Shown: positions 1 to 6,325 of the stretch, piece after piece
Layout of the letters: each line of letters opens with the position of its first letter
How positions within the stretch are numbered: position 1 is the first letter of the stretch
From: an uncultured Clostridia bacterium
GTDB taxonomy: Bacteria; Bacillota; Clostridia; Christensenellales; Borkfalkiaceae
Assembly: GCA_904501815.1 (NCBI GenBank)
Contig: CAJGCN010000055.1
Span: forward strand, 1 to 8,846
Length of the DNA: 8,846 nucleotides
Reading direction: 5' to 3'
Position numbers and translations under genes: made by a program
The notes under the pieces: generated by a model
The model's input: the letters and a program-made list of their open reading frames with translations, nothing else
Databases searched by the model: none
What the model was told of the DNA's origin: nothing

Positions 1-888
1 ATGCTCGTAATCGTCGGACCTTGCTCTGCGCACGAGTCCGCGCCTACTCTTGAATACATCTCTCGGCTTGGTAAAATTAACGAACAAGTCAAGGACAAGC
101 TCGTAATCGTGCCGAGAATTTATACAAATAAACCCCGTACCAAAGGGGTGGGATATAAGGGAATGTTCTTACAACCCGACCCTGCGGGGGCAGCGGATAT
201 TATTCGCGGGGTCAAGAGTATTCGCGCCTTGCACCTTGCCGCAATCAACGCTTCGGGCTTGACTTCGGCAGACGAAATGTTATATCCTGAAAACACGGCG
301 TACGTTGAAGATCTATTGTCCTATCACGCCGTCGGCGCGCGGAGCGTTGAAGATCAACTGCACCGTCAAGTGGCGAGTGGGGTGGATGCGCCCGTAGGCT
401 TAAAAAATCCTATGAGCGGAAATATTCTCGCGCTGATCAATTCTATTTTTGCGGCGCAAAGTCCGCAGATTTTTAAATATCGAAACTATCAAGTCCGTTC
501 AGATGGAAACCCGTACGCGCACGCGATATTGCGCGGGGGTGTGGACGGCGCGGGCTTGGACGTGCCGAATTTTCACTACGAAACGGTGATGCAACTTGAA
601 AAAATGTATCGCGACAGTAAGCTGGAAAACCCTGCGATCGTGATTGACTGCAACCATTCGAATTCAGGCAAACAACACCGTCAGCAAATGCGCGTGGCGG
701 CGGAAGTAATGCAAAACCGTAAGTTTGACGAAGCGTTTAAAAAGATCGTCAAAGGGTTTATGCTCGAAAGCTTTTTGGTGGAAGGAAATCAAAAAGAAGA
801 CGAAGTGTTCGGCAAGTCGATCACCGACCCTTGCTTGGGCTGGGAAGATACCGAACGGCTGTTGTTTGAAATTGCCGAACTCGTGTAA
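1..888 (+). CDS. aroF: 3-deoxy-7-phosphoheptulonate (DAHP) synthase, class I AroFGH type, 5'-partial
   Basis: This enzyme condenses phosphoenolpyruvate with erythrose 4-phosphate to DAHP, the cytosolic entry step of the shikimate pathway. The visible 295 residues match the E. coli AroF/AroG/AroH fold. They show GPCS (residues 6-9), the substrate-binding KPRT (44-47), DCNHSNS (216-222), ESFLVEGNQ (256-264) and SITDPCLGWED (273-283). The four metal ligands of the family are all present as C8, H219, E256 and D276. In E. coli AroG the equivalent Cys is residue 61, so about 50 N-terminal residues lie upstream of the window and the ATG at position 1 is probably an internal Met. The missing part normally contributes to the feedback-inhibitor site and the oligomer interface, so which aromatic amino acid inhibits it cannot be told; the symbol is family-level only. 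A pheA gene follows 25 bases downstream, which suggests phenylalanine supply. Confidence 0.93.
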   Translation: MLVIVGPCSAHESAPTLEYISRLGKINEQVKDKLVIVPRIYTNKPRTKGVGYKGMFLQPDPAGAADIIRGVKSIRALHLAAINASGLTSADEMLYPENTAYVEDLLSYHAVGARSVEDQLHRQVASGVDAPVGLKNPMSGNILALINSIFAAQSPQIFKYRNYQVRSDGNPYAHAILRGGVDGAGLDVPNFHYETVMQLEKMYRDSKLENPAIVIDCNHSNSGKQHRQQMRVAAEVMQNRKFDEAFKKIVKGFMLESFLVEGNQKEDEVFGKSITDPCLGWEDTERLLFEIAELV

Positions 889-913
889 GGCGTAGAAAAA
901 AAGGAGTAAGCTT

Positions 914-1759
914 ATGAAAATTGCGTATTTAGGACCGGAAGGGAGTTTTTCTCATCTTGCCGCGCAAAAATTTTTAGAAGAAAATAAAGACGGCGCGAAG
1001 TGGCACGAATGTATCCCTTTTCGCAATTTCCCCGAAGTGGTGGAAGCCGTGCAGTCGGGCAGAGTTGACGGGGCGGCGTTGCCGATTGAAAACAGCTTGC
1101 AAGGCGGCGTTTCGCAAAATTTAGACTTATTGCAAAGCGCGGACGGATTATACGCCGTAAAAGAACTTGTTTTACGGGTAGAGCAACGCTTAGCGTATAA
1201 ACAAGGAGTAGCCTTTTCGGAAATAGGGCGTGTGTATTCTCACCGTCAAGCGCTTGATCAATGCGCGAAATTTTTGAGCCGTGAAATTCCTTTTGCATCC
1301 CTTCGTGAAACGGAGTCTACGGGGTTTGGGCTTGCCAAAGCCTTAGAAGACGAATCGGGCAAAAGCGCGGCGATCGTCGGCGCGCATATTAAAAATTTGC
1401 ACAAAGGTTTCGTGCTTAGCGAAGAATGTATTTCCGACGAAAAAAATAATTTCACGCATTTCTTGCTCGTGAAAAAGGGGGAAGAGTATTTGCCGAAAAC
1501 AAGCTCGCGCGTGTTCTTTTCCGCCGTTTGTCCGCATAGACCGGGTAGTTTGTTGGAATTGCTTGCGATTATTGCAAACAGAAAGGTGAATATGACGAGA
1601 ATTGAAAGCCGACCCGTCAAAGACAGACCCGGCGATTATCGTTTTTTTATCGAAGCGGATTGCGATATTCAAGAAGAAAGTACGCAAGAGCTGTTAAAAG
1701 AAGTACGGAAAAAAACGCTTGAATGTAAGCTTATCGGGGCTTATCAGGCGGGGATCTAA
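914..1759 (+). CDS. pheA: Prephenate dehydratase with C-terminal ACT domain
   Basis: It converts prephenate to phenylpyruvate, the committed step of phenylalanine synthesis in the cytosol. At 281 residues it is a monofunctional enzyme with no fused chorismate mutase. The catalytic domain spans about 1-185: GPEGSFSH (7-14), PIENS (57-61), YSHRQALDQC (108-117), ESTGFGLAKAL (134-144) and NFTHF (179-183). The ACT regulatory domain spans about 199-278 and has the phenylalanine-binding ESRP (231-234), so feedback inhibition by phenylalanine is expected. Two motif departures stand out. The usual TRF triad reads T181-H182-F183, and the usual SHPQ reads SHRQ (109-112); the catalytic Thr is kept. The start is supported by AAGGAG at 901-906, seven bases before the ATG. 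It lies 25 bases after the DAHP synthase, consistent with one operon. Confidence 0.94.
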   Translation: MKIAYLGPEGSFSHLAAQKFLEENKDGAKWHECIPFRNFPEVVEAVQSGRVDGAALPIENSLQGGVSQNLDLLQSADGLYAVKELVLRVEQRLAYKQGVAFSEIGRVYSHRQALDQCAKFLSREIPFASLRETESTGFGLAKALEDESGKSAAIVGAHIKNLHKGFVLSEECISDEKNNFTHFLLVKKGEEYLPKTSSRVFFSAVCPHRPGSLLELLAIIANRKVNMTRIESRPVKDRPGDYRFFIEADCDIQEESTQELLKEVRKKTLECKLIGAYQAGI

Positions 1760-1788
1760 GCAAACGAAAAGGGGGCAGAGCGCGCTCA

Positions 1789-3099
1789 ATGATGGATTTA
1801 TTTGATTTTAATCACAACGAAGCTTCGGCGAAACCGCTCGCGGAAAGAATGCGTGCGAACAGGCTCGACGAGTTTATCGGTCAAAAACATATCGTTTCCG
1901 AACGCTCGCTGTTAAGGCGCGCGATTGCAAGCGATAGACTGGGTAGCTGTATTTTCTGGGGACCGCCCGGCACGGGAAAAACCACGCTTGCGAATATTAT
2001 CGCGCTCGGCACGAACGGGGAGTTTATCAAGCTCAACGCCGTCAACGCTGGGGTGGCGGACGTGAAAAAAGCCGTTGAAACGGCAAGAGAAAATTTAAAA
2101 TTATACGGAAAACGCACCTATTTAATGCTCGACGAATGCCACCGTTTTAACAAAACGCAAAGCGATTCGCTGTTGCCTGCGATCGAACAGGGTACGATTA
2201 TTTTTATCGGCTCGACGACGGAAAATCCCTACGCTTCTATGACCCCTGCTATCGTGTCGAGATGCAGGGTGTTCGAGTTTAAAAGACTTTCCCAAGACGA
2301 TATTAAAGAGGCTTTACAAACGGCGATAACCAATCGTCATAAAGGGCTTGGAAAAATGAATATCCAAGCGGACGACGAAGCGATTAACCATATTGCCCGC
2401 ATTGCAGGCGGGGATTTGAGAACGGCGTATAACGCGCTGGAACTCGCGGCGATTACCACGCCCCCCGACGAAACGGGGAAAGTGCATATCACGCTTGCGG
2501 ATGCCGAAGAATCTATTCAACGAAAATCCCTTGCGTATAACGAAGACAGCTACTACGATTTTCTGTCGGCGTTTTGTAAGTCTTTGCGGGGGAGCGACGC
2601 TAACGCCGCGCTCTACTACGCTATGCGCCTGATTGAAGGCGGTTGCGACCCTATGTTAATTGCCCGTCGGTTGGTCGTACATTCGGCGGAAGACGTGGGT
2701 ATGGCAGACCCGCGCGCGTTGCAAATAGCGACGTCGGCAATGTACGCGCTTGAAAAAATCGGTTATCCCGAAGCAATGATTCCTTTATCGGAAGCCATTA
2801 TCTATGTATGCGAAGCGGAAAAAAGCAACTCTGTCGTCAACGCAATGTACGCGGCGAAAGAAGACGCACGCACCGTTCGCGACGATAGCGTACCGCCGTA
2901 CTTAAAAGACAATTCGTTCGGAAGCAAGGAAGATAAGGCGCAATCGCTGAATTATAAGTATCCGCATAACTACGGGGGGTACGTAGAACAACAATATTTG
3001 CCCGACGCGCTCAAAGACAAAGTTTATTATACGCCGAGCGATCGGGGGTATGAAAAAGAAGTGAAGAATATTCGCGAAAGGAAAGGGAAGAAAGTATGA
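1789..3099 (+). CDS. rarA: Replication-associated recombination protein A (RarA/MgsA), AAA+ ATPase
   Basis: RarA is a tetrameric AAA+ ATPase related to clamp-loader subunits that acts at stalled replication forks. The 436-residue length is usual. Visible motifs are Walker A GPPGTGKTT (58-66), Walker B LMLDECHRF (112-120, with D115 and E116), sensor 1 GSTTENP (141-147), the arginine finger in SRCR (R158) and sensor 2 GGDLR (207-211). The lid and the C-terminal MgsA/tetramerisation domain follow from about 250, with the late signature YPHNYGGYVEQQYLP. Two adjacent ATG codons (1789 and 1792) could start it. Family members often begin MDLFD, which favours 1792, but the ribosome binding site is poor for both (AAAAGGGGG, 1767-1775). 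The stop codon overlaps the nrdR start in an ATGA, implying translational coupling. The gene follows pheA by 29 bases, and no terminator is visible between them. Confidence 0.95.
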   Translation: MMDLFDFNHNEASAKPLAERMRANRLDEFIGQKHIVSERSLLRRAIASDRLGSCIFWGPPGTGKTTLANIIALGTNGEFIKLNAVNAGVADVKKAVETARENLKLYGKRTYLMLDECHRFNKTQSDSLLPAIEQGTIIFIGSTTENPYASMTPAIVSRCRVFEFKRLSQDDIKEALQTAITNRHKGLGKMNIQADDEAINHIARIAGGDLRTAYNALELAAITTPPDETGKVHITLADAEESIQRKSLAYNEDSYYDFLSAFCKSLRGSDANAALYYAMRLIEGGCDPMLIARRLVVHSAEDVGMADPRALQIATSAMYALEKIGYPEAMIPLSEAIIYVCEAEKSNSVVNAMYAAKEDARTVRDDSVPPYLKDNSFGSKEDKAQSLNYKYPHNYGGYVEQQYLPDALKDKVYYTPSDRGYEKEVKNIRERKGKKV

Positions 3100-3578
3100 A
3101 ATGTTTATATTGTGATTGCACGGAAAGCAAGGTAATCGACTCCCGCTCTGCCGACGACGACAGAACCATTCGTCGCCGTAGAGAATGTACGGGTTGCGGC
3201 AGACGATTTACGACGTATGAAACGATAGAAGTGATCCCCGTGCTCGTGGTGAAAAACAACGGTATGCGCCAAGCGTTCAACGCGGAGAAAATTCGCAACG
3301 GGATTATTAAGTCCTGCGAAAAACGCCCCGTGCCGATGGCGGTTATCGACGATATCGTAGCCGATATTTCCAAACAAGTGTATAACAGTATGGAAAGCGA
3401 AATCACCACAAAAGAAATCGGGGAAATGGTCATGGAGCGCTTGAAAAAAGCCGACGAAGTTTCCTACGTTCGCTACGCTTCCGTGTACCGTTCGTTTAAG
3501 GATTTATCTTCCTTTATGTCTGAATTAAAGCAAATGATGAAAGAAGAGAAAAAATCTTCCGAGAAAAAGGAGAAATAA
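3096..3578 (+). CDS. nrdR: Transcriptional repressor NrdR (zinc ribbon plus ATP-cone)
   Basis: NrdR represses ribonucleotide reductase genes and some of its own regulon in response to ATP/dATP bound in its ATP-cone. The 160 residues carry a zinc ribbon with C3, C6, C31 and C34, followed by the basic DNA-binding stretch RRRRECTGCGRRFTTYE (26-42). The ATP-cone spans about 49-139 and ends in the typical VRYASVYRSFKDLSSF. The last 15 residues are a Lys/Glu-rich tail. The start overlaps the rarA stop by four bases, with purine-rich AAAGGGAAG (3082-3090) just ahead of it. The stop and the ispG start share one base (TAATG). No ribonucleotide reductase gene and no clear NrdR box were seen in the window, so the targets lie elsewhere. 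Its place between rarA and ispG ties dNTP control to a replication-flavoured operon. Confidence 0.96.
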   Translation: MKCLYCDCTESKVIDSRSADDDRTIRRRRECTGCGRRFTTYETIEVIPVLVVKNNGMRQAFNAEKIRNGIIKSCEKRPVPMAVIDDIVADISKQVYNSMESEITTKEIGEMVMERLKKADEVSYVRYASVYRSFKDLSSFMSELKQMMKEEKKSSEKKEK

Positions 3579-4639
3579 TGCAAGCGAAAACAACGCGCGC
3601 GGTGAATATCGGCGGGGTGAAAGTCGGCGGCGGTGAGCCCGTAAAAATTCAATCTATGACTACCGAAAAAATCTCGGAGATTGAGAAAACGGTAGCGCAA
3701 ATTCACGCGCTTGAACAAGCGGGTTGTGAAATCGTACGCTCGGCGGTTTTAGACGAAGCGGACGCCCGTTCTTTCCAAAAAGTCAAAGACCAAATCAAAA
3801 TTCCGCTGGTTGCAGATATTCATTTTTCCGCAAAGCTTGCCGTTATGGCGATAGAACACGGGGCGGACAAAGTGCGCATCAATCCCGGAAATATCGGCGG
3901 GGAAAAGGAAATTAAACTCGTTGCCGATTGTATTAAACGTCATACAATCCCCGTTAGAGTAGGCGCGAACACGGGCAGTATCGAGCCTGAGTTTTTGCAA
4001 AAATACGGCAGAACGGAACACGCGCTCGTGGAAAGCGCGCTGTATAACGTACGCATTTTGGAAAAATACGGCGTGAACGATATCGTCGTTTCTGTCAAGG
4101 CTTCGAGTGTTCCGCTCACCGTGAAAGCCTATCGGCTACTCAGCGAGCGTACGGACTATCCCTTGCATATCGGCGTGACGGAAGCAGGTACGACGGAAAT
4201 GGGCGTGTTAAAAAGCGCGGTCGGGCTTGGGAGTTTGCTCTTAGACGGAATAGGAGATACTTTGCGCGTGTCGCTCACCGACGACCCCGTGAAAGAAATT
4301 TACGCAGCGCAAAATATTTTGCGGGCGGCGGGCTTAGACGAGAATTTCGTCGAAGTCGTTTCCTGCCCTACTTGCGGTCGGTGTTTATGGGAGAGTATGT
4401 CGCTTGCGCAAAAGGTTTCTGCGTTCGTGCAAGGCGTGAAAAAGCGGGCGAAAATCGCCGTTATGGGGTGCGTGGTCAACGGTCCTGGCGAAGCCAAAGA
4501 CGCCGACTTAGGGATTGCGGGCGGAAACGGGTTTTGTTTGCTGTTCAAAAAAGGGGAAGCGTATAAAAAAGTTTCGGCAGAACACGCCGAAGAAGAATTT
4601 TTCAAAGAAATAAGGATATTATTAGAAAATGGCGATTGA
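3578..4639 (+). CDS. ispG: (E)-4-hydroxy-3-methylbut-2-enyl-diphosphate synthase (IspG/GcpE)
   Basis: IspG reductively converts methylerythritol cyclodiphosphate to HMBPP, the penultimate step of the MEP isoprenoid pathway, using a 4Fe-4S cluster. The protein has 353 residues, the short bacterial form. The N-terminal TIM-barrel has IQSMT (24-28), the VADIHF stretch and the KVRINPGNIG stretch. The C-terminal cluster domain has CPTCGRC, with ligands C263 and C266, and the third ligand C298 in GCVVNGPGEA; E305 matches the conserved catalytic-site Glu (E312 in E. coli). The start is fixed by AAGGAG at 3567-3572, five bases before the ATG, and by the one-base overlap with the nrdR stop. It overlaps the next gene by 11 bases. 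In many Clostridia ispG is followed by polC, which matters for reading the next gene. No dxr or rseP lies upstream as it often does elsewhere. Confidence 0.97.
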   Translation: MQAKTTRAVNIGGVKVGGGEPVKIQSMTTEKISEIEKTVAQIHALEQAGCEIVRSAVLDEADARSFQKVKDQIKIPLVADIHFSAKLAVMAIEHGADKVRINPGNIGGEKEIKLVADCIKRHTIPVRVGANTGSIEPEFLQKYGRTEHALVESALYNVRILEKYGVNDIVVSVKASSVPLTVKAYRLLSERTDYPLHIGVTEAGTTEMGVLKSAVGLGSLLLDGIGDTLRVSLTDDPVKEIYAAQNILRAAGLDENFVEVVSCPTCGRCLWESMSLAQKVSAFVQGVKKRAKIAVMGCVVNGPGEAKDADLGIAGGNGFCLLFKKGEAYKKVSAEHAEEEFFKEIRILLENGD

Positions 4640-6206
4640 CAGAACGCAGGAATATTTAAAAAAAGTACGGGAGCTGGACGGCTTGAAAAACGCGATCCTT
4701 TCGGGGATTAGCGTGGAAAAAGAGCGCGCGCTTGCAACGTTTACCTTGATTACCGATAAAGCGTATTCGGGGGAAGAAGCGGAGCAGGCTCGGAATTTTT
4801 CCGCGCAGTTTTTGCCCAACGGTTTCTCGGCGGACGTCAAGATTATAAAACGCGTACCCGATAAGGAAATATTGCGAAAAACCGTCTATAACTACTTAAC
4901 GGCTTCTTTTCCTGCCGCTGCGGCGTTTATGCAGGAAGAAGATATCGAAATCGAGCCGTTATCGAGCGGCGCGCATTTCTTTTTCCGTATCGCTTCGGGC
5001 GAACAAACCCTTTTTTCTTCGGGGAAAATTCTCGATGCGGTGAGCGCGTATTTGAAAACGCTGTTTTGCGGAACGTTCTACGGCGACGTGAAAATCGTCG
5101 AAAAACAAATAGACGAAAGCGTTTTGGAAGAATTGCCGGAAACGGAAGAAGAATACGTTCCTGAAATTCGCGCCTTTCCCGTTTGTGAGTTTTCGAAGCT
5201 CGACGGAGTAGACGAATTGCCCAAACAAGCGGTGTATATCGCAGATGCGGGAATGGTTGAAGGGCAGTTTTGCGTATGCGGTACGCTGACTTTTTTCGAA
5301 GAACGCAAGTATATTAAGCACAACGAAAAGACAAACGAAGACGTAGAGAAATCCCGTTTTTCGCTCACACTTTCCGACGGTACGGGTAGTTTGCGTACGA
5401 CGTATTTTCCGAAAAAAGCAACGGTGGACAAGGTGCGCGAATTAAAGGCAGGGGATTTTATCGTGCTTTCGGGCGAGAATGAAGAATATAACGGCGGGCG
5501 GTCGTTTAAAACTTCAAAAATTAATTTCGGCAGACCGCCTGAAAATTTCGAGCCGGTGAAACGGCAGAGTAAGCCCGTGCCGAAATTTTATCATAAAGTA
5601 TTCCCGGAAGAATACGTAGACTACACGCAGGCGAGATTTTTCGATAATTTAGGCTTGCCCGAAGATTTGAAAAAGAACGTTTTCGTGGTATTCGACTTGG
5701 AAACGACGGGGTTGGTGCATCAACCGTCAATGGGTAAAATGGATAAAATTATCGAAATCGGCGCAGTAAAGATTATCAACGGCGAAATGAAAGAGAAATT
5801 TTCTTCGTTCGTTGCGTGTAAGGATAAGCTGTCGGCGGAAATTATCAAGCTCACGGGTATCGTGGACGCGGATTTAGTCGGTGCGCCCCCGATAGAAGAA
5901 GTGATAGCGGATTTTTATAAATTCACCGACGGGGCGTATTTAGTCGGGCATAACGTGCAGTTCGACTTAGATTTCGTGAAATACTACGGCAACGAAAACG
6001 GCTATTCTTTCGAGCATAAACCTTTCGACACGCTCGCGCTTTCTCAAGAGCGTTTTCGCGCGGGGGAAGTCCCGAATTATAAATTAAACTCGATAGCCGA
6101 TTACTACGGTTTTACGTTCAATCACCACCGCGCGTTTGACGACGCGTGCGTGACGGCGAAGATTTTCATAGAGCTGATGAAAGCTCGCGGGAAGTTGCCT
6201 TTATAA
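4629..6206 (+). CDS. PolC-like protein: N-terminal domain, OB fold and DEDDh 3'-5' exonuclease, no PHP or polymerase domain
   Basis: This is probably a 3'-5' DNA exonuclease derived from, or related to, the N-terminal half of Gram-positive DNA polymerase III PolC. Residues about 1-165 resemble the PolC N-terminal domains, with a DKEILRKTVYNYL helix at 78-90. About 210-300 form an OB fold (GTLTFFEERKY through SGENEEYNGG). Residues 350-520 are a DEDDh exonuclease with D356 and E358 in FDLETTG, D446 in VGHNVQFDLDF, and H500 and D505 in HRAFDDA, all intact. In B. subtilis PolC (about 1,437 residues) the exonuclease is inserted in a PHP domain and followed by the polymerase. Here the HLH-type PHP motif is absent, the OB fold leads to the exonuclease through a linker, and the chain ends at 525. 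The ATG overlaps ispG by 11 bases. An in-frame TAG at 4623-4625 rules out an earlier start, and AAGGA at 4612-4616 is a distant binding site. Whether it replaces, splits or supplements PolC is inference. Confidence 0.85.
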   Translation: MAIDRTQEYLKKVRELDGLKNAILSGISVEKERALATFTLITDKAYSGEEAEQARNFSAQFLPNGFSADVKIIKRVPDKEILRKTVYNYLTASFPAAAAFMQEEDIEIEPLSSGAHFFFRIASGEQTLFSSGKILDAVSAYLKTLFCGTFYGDVKIVEKQIDESVLEELPETEEEYVPEIRAFPVCEFSKLDGVDELPKQAVYIADAGMVEGQFCVCGTLTFFEERKYIKHNEKTNEDVEKSRFSLTLSDGTGSLRTTYFPKKATVDKVRELKAGDFIVLSGENEEYNGGRSFKTSKINFGRPPENFEPVKRQSKPVPKFYHKVFPEEYVDYTQARFFDNLGLPEDLKKNVFVVFDLETTGLVHQPSMGKMDKIIEIGAVKIINGEMKEKFSSFVACKDKLSAEIIKLTGIVDADLVGAPPIEEVIADFYKFTDGAYLVGHNVQFDLDFVKYYGNENGYSFEHKPFDTLALSQERFRAGEVPNYKLNSIADYYGFTFNHHRAFDDACVTAKIFIELMKARGKLPL

Positions 6207-6230
6207 AGACTTTATAAGATAGGAAGCAGT

Positions 6231-6280
6231 GGGGCAACGCCCCGCAATCGCCCAAACGAGTGATAGCGATTGCAACAATC
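6231..6280. repeat. Cluster of small hairpins, possible dispersed palindromic repeat
   Basis: Three inverted repeats sit between the exonuclease gene and the GH13 gene. GGGGC (6231-6235) pairs with GCCCC (6239-6243) around AAC. GCAATCGC (6244-6251) pairs perfectly with GCGATTGC (6266-6273) around a 14-base loop. GATTG (6268-6272) can instead pair with CAATC (6276-6280) around CAA. None is followed by a convincing T run, although TCTTT follows the third, so termination is only possible. The tandem-hairpin layout resembles REP-like intergenic repeats, but the window has a single copy. Confidence 0.45.
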
Positions 6281-6295
6281 TCTTTCGCGTATAAT
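6270..6295 (+). promoter_or_regulatory. Possible promoter of the GH13 gene
   Basis: A perfect TATAAT stands at 6290-6295. The best -35 candidate, TTGCAA at 6270-6275, is only 14 bases away. At a 17-base spacing the hexamer would be CGATTG, a poor match, and no TGn extension precedes the -10. Transcription would start near 6302 and give a leader of about 24 bases. The -35 region lies inside the 3' arm of the upstream hairpin, so repeat and promoter overlap. Confidence 0.45.
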
Positions 6296-6325
6296 TCCAA
6301 GCAAAATTGCAAAAACTGTTAGGGT

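Noticed and set aside
1..3. ATG at the first base as the true DAHP synthase start
   Set aside because: The conserved GPCS motif would sit at residue 6, whereas it lies near residue 60 in the family; about 50 residues must be upstream.
1343..1687. 114-codon minus strand open frame inside pheA
   Set aside because: It lies entirely opposite a well-supported gene and shows no motif or binding site.
6231..6243. GGGGC-AAC-GCCCC hairpin as a terminator of the upstream operon
   Set aside because: It is followed by GCAATCGCCC with no T run; kept only as part of the hairpin cluster.
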